From contig CANHCV010000016.1 of assembly GCA_947459245.1 (NCBI GenBank), forward strand, positions 1 through 46,238: DNA of 46,238 nt, read 5' to 3'. Origin of the DNA: Bacteroidota bacterium. GTDB lineage: Bacteria; Bacteroidota; Bacteroidia; UBA7662; CANHCV01. Below, piece after piece: positions 34,319 to 43,181 of the stretch; position 1 is the stretch's first letter, and every line of letters begins with the position of its first letter. Made by a program: the position numbers and the translations under genes. The notes beneath the pieces were generated by a model, which saw nothing but the letters and a program-made list of their open reading frames with translations, searched no databases and was not told the origin of the DNA.

Positions 34319-35115
34319 TGACCGGAATACCTTTTACAAAATACCACGGCACCGGAAACGATTTCATCATCATCGACAACCGAGCCGTGGGTTGGAAGCC
34401 CACCCCCCAAGAGGTTGCAGGCATCTGCCACCGTCGTTTTGGGGTGGGCGCCGACGGGCTCATGCTCGTTGAAAACGCCGATGCACCGTTTGATTTTCGG
34501 ATGGTGTATTTCAATTCCGACGGAAATGAAAGCAGCATGTGCGGCAACGGCGGAAGATGCATCGTTCATTTCGCCCAACAACTCGGAATTTTTTCTGGGG
34601 AATCCACCCATTTCATCGCCATTGATGGAACACACAACGCTTGGATTCAAGAAGATTCCATCGTTTTGGAAATGTGCAACACCGCAGAAATGCGTGCTTT
34701 GGATAACGGCGATTTCGAAGGAAACACCGGTTCTCCTCACTACGTGCAATGGGTGAACCAACCGCTTCCGTTGGAGGAGATTCAAGAAAAGGGATTTGCC
34801 ATCAGGCACTTACCCCAATACGAAAAGGAAGGAATCAACGTCAATTTTGTTGCCCCGTTAACCGAAAACAGCATTTGGGTAGGAACATTTGAACGGGGAG
34901 TAGAAGCTCCCACCTACTCGTGTGGAACGGGAGTAACCGCCGCCGCTTTGGCGTACGCATCAAAAACAAAATCACAAGCAGAAAACAACCGGATCTACAT
35001 TCAGGTTCCAGGAGGAAATTTAGAAGTCCAATGGAAATGGATCAACGGGAAAATAACGGATTTAATGTTGATTGGACCCGCAATTCGGGTGTTCGATGGA
35101 ATATGGAAGGGGTAA
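34318..35115 (+). CDS. dapF: Diaminopimelate epimerase
   Basis: Interconverts LL- and meso-diaminopimelate for lysine and peptidoglycan. 265 residues from the ATG at 34318, which overlaps the fabG stop; the frame extends into fabG but family alignment begins at FTKYHGTGNDFIIID. The two catalytic cysteines are visible: C75 in ESSMCGNGGRC and C202 in YSCGTGVTAAA. NSDGNESSMCGNG and FERGVE are further family marks. Its end overlaps the acetyltransferase start by 13 bases. Confidence 0.96.
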   Translation: MTGIPFTKYHGTGNDFIIIDNRAVGWKPTPQEVAGICHRRFGVGADGLMLVENADAPFDFRMVYFNSDGNESSMCGNGGRCIVHFAQQLGIFSGESTHFIAIDGTHNAWIQEDSIVLEMCNTAEMRALDNGDFEGNTGSPHYVQWVNQPLPLEEIQEKGFAIRHLPQYEKEGINVNFVAPLTENSIWVGTFERGVEAPTYSCGTGVTAAALAYASKTKSQAENNRIYIQVPGGNLEVQWKWINGKITDLMLIGPAIRVFDGIWKG

Positions 35116-35609
35116 TTCGGTTGCGGGTTTTAGCTCCCGAAGATGCCATGACCTTATTCATTTGGGACAACGACCCGGAACTTCGGGATGCACAAGAATC
35201 GGAATCACCGCCTACGTTGCTTGAACTACAATCCTTTTGTTTGGAAGGACCGAGGGCCTTGGAGGTTCACGGTCAGCAGCGTTGGATCATTGAATGGAAC
35301 GGAGAATCCATAGGCACCATCGAGTTATTCGATTACCATTCGAAGCACCACCGAGCCGGAATTGGAATTGTGATAGCACGAAAAGAATATCGAAATCAAG
35401 GCTTGGGAACAAGTGTTTTGCTGGAAGCAGAAACATTGGCTCAAACGTTCTCCATTTGGAACTTGTGGGCCATTATTTCGGAAGATAACGGGGCCAGCCT
35501 GCGTGCATTTGAAAAAGCTGGGTACGAAAAGGCTGGCCACTTGAAAAACTGGCTCAACCTACGCGAGCGTTTTTTCGATGGAATCATTGTTCAAAAATTG
35601 CTGGCATAA
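35103..35609 (+). CDS. GNAT-family N-acetyltransferase
   Basis: 168 residues from the ATG at 35103, overlapping dapF by 13 bases in another frame. The acetyl-CoA site is in IGIVIARKEYRNQGLGTSVL, with R/Q-x-x-G-x-G/A pattern RNQGLG, followed by NLWAIISEDNGASLRAFEKAGYEKAGHLKNW, typical of the RimJ/RimL and SpeG-like branch. The start VIRLRVLAPEDAMTLFIWDND also fits. Substrate unknown. It is the last gene of the fabG-dapF unit and is followed at once by a terminator. Confidence 0.87.
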   Translation: MEGVIRLRVLAPEDAMTLFIWDNDPELRDAQESESPPTLLELQSFCLEGPRALEVHGQQRWIIEWNGESIGTIELFDYHSKHHRAGIGIVIARKEYRNQGLGTSVLLEAETLAQTFSIWNLWAIISEDNGASLRAFEKAGYEKAGHLKNWLNLRERFFDGIIVQKLLA

Positions 35610-35610
35610 A

Positions 35611-35640
35611 AAAAGGGGTTGACATCGGTCAACCCCTTTT
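35611..35640. terminator. Bidirectional terminator between the acetyltransferase and the giant surface protein
   Basis: Perfect 13-base-pair stem AAAAGGGGTTGAC / GTCAACCCCTTTT with loop ATCG. It lies between convergent genes and can serve both. Confidence 0.95.
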
Positions 35641-35658
35641 TATTTCTGATTTCAAACA

Positions 35659-38600
35659 TCAATCGATGATTTGGAAATATCCTTTCTTGGTTAGGTTTCG
35701 TCCATTCGCATCTTGGAAATTGATGATGTAAATGTACATTCCGTGTTGAACGATGGAACCTTTGAACGTTCCATCCCAACCATCTTCAAAGTTGGTGGTT
35801 TCATAAATTTTCTCTCCCCAACGGTTGAAGATTTCCATGCGGTAATTGCTCTTCTTGTTGATGTAAGTGCCTTTTGGATAGAACTTATTGTTCAATCCGT
35901 CGGGAGCAATTACGTTAGGAACGAACAAGCGAGGCTCTTGAGTTACGCACAAACGATTGGAGAAAGCCGTGTCGATCAAACCATATTTATTGATGCCGTT
36001 TTCAACCGCCATGATGATGTAGCAGAAGTTTCCATCGTTGTCTTCCAACAAGAAAACATCGTCAACAAAACTGCGATCGGTGGTTGGTTTTGCGATTACT
36101 GAAGAAAATACGGTTGAATTAGCAGGAACATTTCGAAGAACTTCGTACTCTTTCACTCCATTGATCCAATCCAAATATTCATTCCAAGTCATGGAGTTGG
36201 TGAAATTACCCAAAGCTTGTCCGGTTAACAAAATGGTTTTGGCCGAATTCGAAGAGGTGAAAATCGAATCGCAAGGATCGATGCTTTTCACGCGATACAC
36301 GTGTGAGGTAGCATTCACTTCTGCAGAAGAATCAACATAGGTAAACTCGAAGAACTGTCGAACGGTACCGCTTGGATTAACGGCAGCCATGGTTGCAATT
36401 GGAGTGAATCCAGAACCAGAATTTCTTTCAATGATGAACGATTTCAATTCTGCTGTACTGTCGATGATCCATGCCAATTTCACTTTTTGAGATGCGGTAT
36501 CAACGGAAGCGTATCGAACATACAAATCTTTCGGTTTGCGAATGATATCTGCTTTGATGCACGTTTGGTTACTGTTGGCAATGATGGTAGTATCCACATT
36601 GTTAACCACCCAAATGGAGTAGCAATAAACATTTCCTTCAACCAAGTTATTGTTATCGGAATAGGTAGTGGCGGTAGCGGGAAGTGTCGCCACAGGAACC
36701 CAAACGTTGTTGTCGTTTCGCATGACTTTAACTTCTTTGATTCCGCCGGCCCAATTGGAAGGGATATTCCACGTCAACTCAATTTTTCCTCCACAGGTAT
36801 TCACCACGCCTTGCAAATAACTGGAAGCCAATGGATCTGACATGGGACTGGTGTTGTTGCAGCTATCGCGAGCAACAACGGTGTAGGTGTGGGAAGCCGT
36901 GGCACCGTTGCGGTTTGGATCGCGCAAGAATCCACGGTTTTTAATTAAATCTTTTCCAATCGGAGTAAATGACCCTCCGCTAGCGTTGAAAAATTCGTAT
37001 TCATCGAAATCCAAAGCCGATGTCGTATCGGTTTTTAGCAATAAATCTTGGTTAATGTTGGTGGTATCAACACTTACGAATCTCCAATTTAAGGTTGAAG
37101 GCGCTTGGGTATCTTGGAAACGTGCTCCGCGAGGAATTCCGAAAGACTCAATGGAAACCGTATCAACGGCAATGATGAAATACTGATTGCGGCAATTATC
37201 CAATTTAAGTGGATTCAAGAACTCAGGACGTGTAATGGCCCATCTTCCTGTAAGAATGGTATTCAGAAGGGTTGGGTTCACGCATGTGTCAATGATGAAC
37301 GATGTGTCGCGCAACAACGGAATATTTTCACGGTAAAGAATTCGGTAAAAAACCGTATCATCACAAACAATGATGGGCTCTAAATAATTGAAAACGTTGG
37401 CTGGAACCGAGTCAATACTCACCCAAGGTGCGCTGGTGTTGCTTCCAATGCGGCGTTGAATGATGTATTTTCCACCTGTACCAGCTGGAGGAGATTTCGT
37501 AATTCCATTCCAAGTTACGTTGGCGGAACCGCTTTGATTCACTACAAAGTTCTCCAATAAAGTATAGTGGGCAGAAGTATCGGATGGAGTGGTATCACAA
37601 CCAGCAACTACGCGGAAATAGTATTCGTGCTTACAAGTTGTATTCACAGCGAAGGTATCAATCCACTCACGGAAGTTGAAAAACCAATGAACCAAGGCCG
37701 TATCACTCAAATTGGATGGAGGAACGATGGTTTTCACCCGAGTGAAACCAGTATTGCAACTGTTTCTAAATACCTGAATTTGCTTCAAATTCTTAGCTCT
37801 TCTTTTGATGGATGTGAACAACAACGAATCTTGAGGCTCTTTATTAACTACATCAATCAAGCTACCGAAGTTGATGAGAATTCCATTGTTCACCAATTTC
37901 AATCCACGAGGAGTAGGCGCAATTTTTGGAACATTCAACAATTCGATGTTCAACGATTTTACTACACGACCGTTGAAGGGGCACTGGTTGTCTTTCGCGG
38001 TAAGGTTGAAAGAATAGTTCCCTTTATCGATGAATGCTTGGTTCCCTTGGGTGGTTACGGTACGAATATTCCCGCAACCGGTTTGCCAACTGAACGTCAT
38101 TTGAGTTGCATTTCTCCGACCTAAACCGTACCCTACTTCAACGCCGTTCAACGACATGCGAGTAATGGCGGAACCGGTTTGCGTAGCTTTAATTACCGCA
38201 CAGGGAGGACGAACGCAGCCGGAATCGGCACGCAAGGTGTCTGGACCAGGAATGAATGCACCGAAAACTGGGTTTTTATTAAAGAACAAGTAAACACTGT
38301 CTGTAAACGGCGAAAAATCCACCGCACGCACCCCGAACTCGATGTTATCTCCAACAAAATAAGAACCTGAATAAGACGGTTGCCCGGTTGGAGTTTTATA
38401 CGGAGCGGTAACGACTGGTGGACTTTGGATCGGGTTGTAACCTAATCCCGGACTGTTGGGAATGGTTACCGATTGGAAATCGCGGAAAACTTCAGCGATT
38501 TTCTGGGTTCCACGATAACTTTCTACCCGGATGCACAACAAGAAGTTCCCTTGGGTTTGGGGCAAAAATCTCAATTCCCCAGATAGGGTATCGATAGCAG

Positions 38601-39483
38601 AAACGCCTGGACCGTACGGACGTACAATTCCGGGCATGGGATTCAAGATGGTATATCCACGATTGTAGTTGCATGGAGTATTCAAACCACTGAATGGATT
38701 ATCAATCCAATAACGGGTGAAATCCAAATCGAAATCAACCGCATTGTTGTTATAAATAACGGTATCGGTTGTAGAAGGATTCTGAACGGTGGTCGACGCA
38801 GGTGGTTCCGCGAATTCAGGTGAACCATCGCCCATGGTTTGAACATTCAATCCAATTTGCTGACCTAAAGGGCCTTGAACAAAGAAAGGCAACATTCTCG
38901 CACGCAAAACCATGTCACCTCCACAACTTGTGTTATCGTTTGCATTGCGGCAACAAGGAATAGCTCCTGCCGATGACTGGAATAACCATCCGCTTGTTGG
39001 AGGTACACCCGTTAACCAAATGGTATCCGACCAAAATTGAACTGCTGCAATTGCTCCTCTACTAGCTGCACCACCACCACCAACGAGGGGATTACCTGCG
39101 CCACAGCGAACGATGCTTGTTGTTCCACCACAAATAGGGGTAATCTCATAGCCGGTTCCCAAACGTCCAGGTGCTGGATTCAATGTGATGGAGTTCACCA
39201 CCGAACCAAATTTATCCACTGGACCTCCTTGAACCGTCATGCTCGGAGTAAGTCCATTCAAGGAAATACCACTGCAATCGCGGTAAACGGTCATGATGAA
39301 GATAAAACCATAACCATCGCGACGGAAGTTTTGAGGGTTATTGTCACGAACGGCTTTCCAAGTAATTTCACCCCCAAAAACGTGGGATGCTTGAACCTGG
39401 GTTCCCAATGACAAGATGGCTAGAACCGCAAGGGCCCACATCTTGAAACTCCGAGATATTTTCATAGGAAAGAATATTTTCAT
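35659..39483 (-). CDS. Giant secreted surface protein with T9SS type B (gliding/CHU_C) sorting domain
   Basis: About 1,274 residues from the ATG at 39483; an ATG six codons further in (39465) is equally possible. Signal sequence around MWALAVLAILSLGTQVQASH. The N-terminal part (HVFGGEITWKAVRDN, MTVYRDCSG) is of a kind seen in many Bacteroidota surface proteins. The middle carries several fibronectin-like beta modules, and the C-terminus has LFVPNVIAPDGLNNKFYP, MEIFNRWGEKIYETTNFEDGWDGTFKG and GMYIYIINF, the hallmark of type B T9SS cargo linked to SprF/PorP partners. Likely an adhesin or filament on the cell surface. It has its own consensus promoter inside the end of the upstream gene. Confidence 0.88.
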   Translation of the reverse strand: MKIFFPMKISRSFKMWALAVLAILSLGTQVQASHVFGGEITWKAVRDNNPQNFRRDGYGFIFIMTVYRDCSGISLNGLTPSMTVQGGPVDKFGSVVNSITLNPAPGRLGTGYEITPICGGTTSIVRCGAGNPLVGGGGAASRGAIAAVQFWSDTIWLTGVPPTSGWLFQSSAGAIPCCRNANDNTSCGGDMVLRARMLPFFVQGPLGQQIGLNVQTMGDGSPEFAEPPASTTVQNPSTTDTVIYNNNAVDFDLDFTRYWIDNPFSGLNTPCNYNRGYTILNPMPGIVRPYGPGVSAIDTLSGELRFLPQTQGNFLLCIRVESYRGTQKIAEVFRDFQSVTIPNSPGLGYNPIQSPPVVTAPYKTPTGQPSYSGSYFVGDNIEFGVRAVDFSPFTDSVYLFFNKNPVFGAFIPGPDTLRADSGCVRPPCAVIKATQTGSAITRMSLNGVEVGYGLGRRNATQMTFSWQTGCGNIRTVTTQGNQAFIDKGNYSFNLTAKDNQCPFNGRVVKSLNIELLNVPKIAPTPRGLKLVNNGILINFGSLIDVVNKEPQDSLLFTSIKRRAKNLKQIQVFRNSCNTGFTRVKTIVPPSNLSDTALVHWFFNFREWIDTFAVNTTCKHEYYFRVVAGCDTTPSDTSAHYTLLENFVVNQSGSANVTWNGITKSPPAGTGGKYIIQRRIGSNTSAPWVSIDSVPANVFNYLEPIIVCDDTVFYRILYRENIPLLRDTSFIIDTCVNPTLLNTILTGRWAITRPEFLNPLKLDNCRNQYFIIAVDTVSIESFGIPRGARFQDTQAPSTLNWRFVSVDTTNINQDLLLKTDTTSALDFDEYEFFNASGGSFTPIGKDLIKNRGFLRDPNRNGATASHTYTVVARDSCNNTSPMSDPLASSYLQGVVNTCGGKIELTWNIPSNWAGGIKEVKVMRNDNNVWVPVATLPATATTYSDNNNLVEGNVYCYSIWVVNNVDTTIIANSNQTCIKADIIRKPKDLYVRYASVDTASQKVKLAWIIDSTAELKSFIIERNSGSGFTPIATMAAVNPSGTVRQFFEFTYVDSSAEVNATSHVYRVKSIDPCDSIFTSSNSAKTILLTGQALGNFTNSMTWNEYLDWINGVKEYEVLRNVPANSTVFSSVIAKPTTDRSFVDDVFLLEDNDGNFCYIIMAVENGINKYGLIDTAFSNRLCVTQEPRLFVPNVIAPDGLNNKFYPKGTYINKKSNYRMEIFNRWGEKIYETTNFEDGWDGTFKGSIVQHGMYIYIINFQDANGRNLTKKGYFQIID

Positions 39484-39498
39484 AGTGGTTGGAATTTT

Positions 39499-39529
39499 CA
39501 AATTTAGCAGATTTTTCACAGTTTTTCAA
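39499..39529 (-). promoter_or_regulatory. Promoter of the giant surface protein gene
   Basis: On the - strand TTG (39529-39527), a 20-base spacer and TAAATTTG (39506-39499), full consensus. It overlaps the last codons of the gamma-carbonic-anhydrase-like gene, so the surface protein can be expressed apart from it. The leader to the ATG at 39483 is about 12 bases. Confidence 0.65.
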
Positions 39530-40064
39530 CTTTTAACTCATTTTTAGAATCAACTTCTTGGAACCAAGAAGCGTATTCCATATATCGTGGTGGGGTAATT
39601 TCTACCACATTTCTCAATCGTTCGTCCAACGGCTTGATCTTTTTAGCAGGAATGCCCGCATACAAAAAGCCGGATTCGCAAACGGTATTTTCTAAAACCA
39701 CTGCACCGGCAGCAATTACACAATAATCCTCCAAAACGGCATTGTCCATCACAATCGCTCCCATCCCAATCAACACATGATTTCCAACGGTACAACCGTG
39801 AACCAAGGCGTTGTGGCCAATGGAAACGTCGTTCCCAATGGTGGTAGATGCTTTTTCATAGGTGCCGTGGATCACCGCCCCGTCTTGGATATTGGTTCGG
39901 TCGCCCACTTTAATAAAATGAACATCGCCTCGAACAACGGCATTGAACCAAACGGTGCAGTCGTTCCCCAGCGTTACATCGCCAACCACGGTGGCATTCG
40001 GCGCTAACCAAACACGCTCTCCCATTTGTGGCATTTTTCCTTTCACTGGTAATACTATACTCAT
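39516..40064 (-). CDS. Gamma-carbonic anhydrase-like hexapeptide-repeat protein
   Basis: 182 residues forming a left-handed beta helix from hexapeptide repeats (VVGDVTLGNDCTVWFNAVVRGD, VSIGHNALVHGCTVGNHVLIGMGAIVMDNAVL in pieces). The three zinc-binding histidines expected in the YrdA/PaaY/gamma-CA family are plausible at VIHGTY, SIGHNA and LVHGCT. Probably a trimer in the cytoplasm; catalytic activity is not proven in most relatives. It follows the sigma-factor-linked membrane protein gene by eight bases and probably shares its transcript. Confidence 0.9.
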   Translation of the reverse strand: MSIVLPVKGKMPQMGERVWLAPNATVVGDVTLGNDCTVWFNAVVRGDVHFIKVGDRTNIQDGAVIHGTYEKASTTIGNDVSIGHNALVHGCTVGNHVLIGMGAIVMDNAVLEDYCVIAAGAVVLENTVCESGFLYAGIPAKKIKPLDERLRNVVEITPPRYMEYASWFQEVDSKNELKVEKL

Positions 40065-40072
40065 CTCATTCC

Positions 40073-41572
40073 TTACTTAAAAACCAATCCAATTCGTGCG
40101 CCAATGGCACCAAAACGCTTATCAACCGGGTAATATTCGTTGAACATGGTGCTCCAATTTCCGTTCCATTGAATGCCCGTTTCCAACAAAGAACGAGCAT
40201 TTATTTTTACCGCATAACCCAAACCTAGGCCAGCGGTTAATCCCGTTCTGCGGTAAACATCATTCTTGGAAATGGCTTCAGTTACAAAGCCATCACGAAC
40301 AAAATCGAACGTCATGGATTTTCCCGCAACTAAAAACTGGGGTACTAAATTCCAGTGCAATCGGAATCCAGAAGATTTGGCATTACCGGTTAATGCATGC
40401 GTCATTCCCACCGGCATGGACACATAATGGTAGGTATTTCCGAACGTTTGAGCTGTACAATTCCATCCCGTTAACGGTTGGAAATACAACTTATTTTCGC
40501 CGGTGCTAGGGTTAAAACATTCGAAATAATTTTGGCGATCGTTCCGGAATCCATAACTCAATCCCAAATCGAAACTGCTCTTTAAATCAATCGCAAAACG
40601 CGATTGTACCGCCATTGAAAATCCCACATTGTGGTTCAAACTATTCAAAGAAGATCGAAAATTCGGATCAACCGGGGTAATCACCGGATTCCCATTTTGA
40701 TTTTGAAGATACGCACTTCTCAATTGCTCCCAATTGTTCACGTATTCCGGTTGAAATACAAAACCCCAACTCGGACCGGGCATTTGGTCGAACAAATTCT
40801 TTTTGGTCTTTTCTTGCGTGATCGGCTCCTCTTCAACCTTCCATTCGATTGGAGTAGATTTCCATTGGCTGGCCAAACGGGGTGTTTTGGAATTCAAGGA
40901 TGCGAAAAACACGGGATTTTGTTGAGGGTTTTCGAAGGAACCCTGATCTTGGTGTTTTTTTGAAAAATCTTCCTCAAGAACCTGAGGAGTGGTGAATAAC
41001 CCTGAAATAGCGATTTTAGAAGGTCGAACGTTTCGATTCTTTCTCGCGGATTTTGAAGCAAGTTGGGAAGATGTAGCAACCGTTGTACGGGGAAGAATCT
41101 TGGAAAGTCCTGCCTGCTTCAATCGAGTTTTTGATGATGCATTTCGTGGATTGGCCCTTTCTTGGGATGAAACCGTGCCCTTATCGGATGCATTCAAAAG
41201 GGTTGATGAAGGGGCAGCTGAAGCCTTATTCGATGAGGACGGCTTGGCAGGAAGAGCCGAATTTGCGGAGGATTGTTCGGATGAAATCGAAGAAGAAGAG
41301 GATGGAACCGCTCCTTTGGTGGCGGTTGGTACAGGCTGATGGGCCAATGATTGGGAAGGAGTTATGGAAGTGGTTGATAATCCCATCCATGCTCCGGTGC
41401 CACCAACGATCAAAAACAAAGAAGCGATGCTCAGCCAAAAGCCGATGCCTTTTTTCTTTTTGCGTCGAATCCGCTTTTCAATTTCGGGCCAGCTGTGTTC
41501 GGGGGCCTCTGGCCGAAAACCTTCGGCGGCCCGCTGAAACAACTCATCCATCTTTTTGGGGTTAATATCCAT
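40073..41572 (-). CDS. Membrane-anchored protein with beta-barrel-like C-terminus, partner of ECF sigma factor
   Basis: 499 residues from the ATG at 41572, overlapping the sigma factor stop by 11 bases. Layout: a cytoplasmic start of about 40 residues (MDELFQRAAEGFRPEAPEHSWPEIEKRIRRKKKK), one membrane segment (about 44-62), a Ser/Ala/Lys-rich linker of about 140 residues, then a domain with outer-membrane-barrel-like strands (SMAVQSRFAIDLKSSFDLGLSYGF, GLTAGLGLGYAVKINARSLLETGIQW, ending GARIGLVFK). The overlap with the sigma gene suggests an anti-sigma role for the N-terminus. Such sigma/TM/barrel-like pairs occur in this phylum; how one protein could span both membranes is unclear. Confidence 0.72.
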   Translation of the reverse strand: MDINPKKMDELFQRAAEGFRPEAPEHSWPEIEKRIRRKKKKGIGFWLSIASLFLIVGGTGAWMGLSTTSITPSQSLAHQPVPTATKGAVPSSSSSISSEQSSANSALPAKPSSSNKASAAPSSTLLNASDKGTVSSQERANPRNASSKTRLKQAGLSKILPRTTVATSSQLASKSARKNRNVRPSKIAISGLFTTPQVLEEDFSKKHQDQGSFENPQQNPVFFASLNSKTPRLASQWKSTPIEWKVEEEPITQEKTKKNLFDQMPGPSWGFVFQPEYVNNWEQLRSAYLQNQNGNPVITPVDPNFRSSLNSLNHNVGFSMAVQSRFAIDLKSSFDLGLSYGFRNDRQNYFECFNPSTGENKLYFQPLTGWNCTAQTFGNTYHYVSMPVGMTHALTGNAKSSGFRLHWNLVPQFLVAGKSMTFDFVRDGFVTEAISKNDVYRRTGLTAGLGLGYAVKINARSLLETGIQWNGNWSTMFNEYYPVDKRFGAIGARIGLVFK

Positions 41573-42083
41573 TTTTTCCCAGTTTTTCTTGTAACCAATG
41601 CCGAGCACGATGCAAATTGGACCGTACTGTTGACTCTGAAATGCCCAGCTGTTCGCTAATCTCTTCAAAGTTGTACCCCTCAATGACCGACAAGTTGAAA
41701 ACCAATCGGTATTGCGGAGGAAGTTTTTGAACCAAATTCATCAAATCTTCGTAGTGAAGGGCTGAATCATCCTCTTTTCCGATTTCTAAGGATTCATCCC
41801 AGGATTCGGAACGAAGTTTGGTTCGTTCTTTGATGGCGTTCAAACAGGCGTTTACCGAAATTCTTCGAATCCATCCTTCCAAAGCGGCTGGATCTTTTAA
41901 CTGATCAATCCGTTGAAAAATTCGAATAAAAACCTCTTGAAATACATCTTCTGCTTCACTTCTGTTGCCGGTGTAACGCCAACAAATGGAGAAAACCATC
42001 GATTTAAATTGATCGTACAACGCTTTCTGACTGGCAGGGTGGCCAACCGCACAGCCTTGTACGAGGTGATGAAATTCCTTCAC
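41562..42083 (-). CDS. ECF-type RNA polymerase sigma factor (sigma-70 family, RpoE-like)
   Basis: 173 residues with region 2 (ALYDQFKSMVFSICWRYTGNRSEAEDVFQEVFIRIFQRIDQL) read in pieces and region 4 (LPPQYRLVFNLSVIEGYNFEEISEQLGISESTVRSNLHRAR), the standard ECF layout without region 3. The start is GTG at 42083: an in-frame stop lies just upstream and the first internal ATG would cut into region 2. TAACTTTA, one mismatch from the -7 consensus, ends four bases before this GTG. It overlaps the membrane-anchored partner gene by 11 bases, which probably controls it. The regulon is unknown. Confidence 0.92.
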   Translation of the reverse strand: MKEFHHLVQGCAVGHPASQKALYDQFKSMVFSICWRYTGNRSEAEDVFQEVFIRIFQRIDQLKDPAALEGWIRRISVNACLNAIKERTKLRSESWDESLEIGKEDDSALHYEDLMNLVQKLPPQYRLVFNLSVIEGYNFEEISEQLGISESTVRSNLHRARHWLQEKLGKNGY

Positions 42084-42263
42084 GTGTTAAAGTTACTATC
42101 GAAATTTAGCAGTTTGCCCCTAAGACCTGCACAACCACTCGTTTGTTGCGCCATTGACCAAAAAATCCGACAAACTTTTTTACCGTGGAAATATTCCTGC
42201 AATAACTTTCCGTTGCATTCCGTTATTTTGTGGAAAATATTCCCTAAAAGCATCACTCCCTTG

Positions 42264-43172
42264 ATGAAACCTATCCTCAGTCAACAACAAATTCAACGAC
42301 GCGCCGCCGCTTACACCGCGGGCATCATCGGATTGCTTTTTGCTTTTCTTTTCCTTTTCCATTTCTCGGGAATACCGCCATTGGAAGGCACTTCGGCAGG
42401 ATTGGAAGTGAACTTGGGATTCGAAGAAACCGGTTCTGGCGAGGCCGATGCAGCCCCCGCAGCCGGAGATCAACCCTCGGAACTCCCAGCTATCGACCCC
42501 AATTCTCCTCCACCAACACCGCAAAATGCCGCCGCCGCTCCCACCAACGATCTTCAACAAGAAAACGGTGAAGAGGCCGATATCGTAGCAAAAGCCCTGG
42601 AACGCCGACAAAAAGAATTGGATCGACAAAAACTTGATCAAGACCGCTTGGCCCAACAGGAAGCAGAAAGAAAACGACTCTTGGCCGAAGAACGCCAAAA
42701 ACAAATGGACGATGCGCGCAAACGCGCAGCCAGTGCCATGCGCAACTCCCGGGGCGGACAAGGGGGTAACGGACCGGGCGGACAAGGAGCTGCGGGTTCT
42801 CAAGGCATCGCCGGAGGTGATGGAAACCAAGGAAACCCGAACGGAAATCCCAACTCCAACAATTACAATGGAGACGGTTCTGGCAACGGAGCCGCGGGAA
42901 CCGGAATGGGGAATGTGGCCGGTCGTCAATACCGCGGCGGCCCATCCGTGGAAACCAACGTGCAAGTGGAAGGCGTAGTGACCGTAAAAATTTGGGTGGA
43001 TAACGACGGTAAGGTGTTGCGGGTGCGAGGCGGAGTTCCATTAACCACCATTACCGACCGCAACATCTGGAAACTCTGCGAAAACAACGCAAAACGACAT
43101 ATTTTCAGCGCTAATCCTAACGATGAAGCTGAAAAAGAAGGAACCATCACCTACCGATTCAAGTTGCAATAA
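42264..43172 (+). CDS. TonB-like energy transducer with Gly/Asn-rich linker
   Basis: 302 residues from the ATG at 42264; the longer open frame to 41913 runs antisense to the sigma gene. One N-terminal membrane anchor (about 13-36: TAGIIGLLFAFLFLFHFS), a Pro/Ala/Glu spacer (80-110), a charged helix rich in Lys/Glu/Gln (about 115-165), a Gly/Asn-rich low-complexity stretch (170-225), then a short TonB-type C-terminal domain (VEGVVTVKIWVDNDGKVLRVRGG to ITYRFKLQ). Expected to pass proton-motive energy to outer-membrane transporters or a Tol-like system with ExbB/ExbD, which are not in view. It precedes folC by nine bases, an order seen in many Bacteroidota. Confidence 0.8.
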   Translation: MKPILSQQQIQRRAAAYTAGIIGLLFAFLFLFHFSGIPPLEGTSAGLEVNLGFEETGSGEADAAPAAGDQPSELPAIDPNSPPPTPQNAAAAPTNDLQQENGEEADIVAKALERRQKELDRQKLDQDRLAQQEAERKRLLAEERQKQMDDARKRAASAMRNSRGGQGGNGPGGQGAAGSQGIAGGDGNQGNPNGNPNSNNYNGDGSGNGAAGTGMGNVAGRQYRGGPSVETNVQVEGVVTVKIWVDNDGKVLRVRGGVPLTTITDRNIWKLCENNAKRHIFSANPNDEAEKEGTITYRFKLQ

Positions 43173-43181
43173 CGTTTTTTC

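Noticed and set aside
41913-42263. N-terminal extension of the TonB-like protein
   Set aside because: This part is antisense to the sigma factor gene and its promoter; the membrane anchor begins just after the ATG at 42264.
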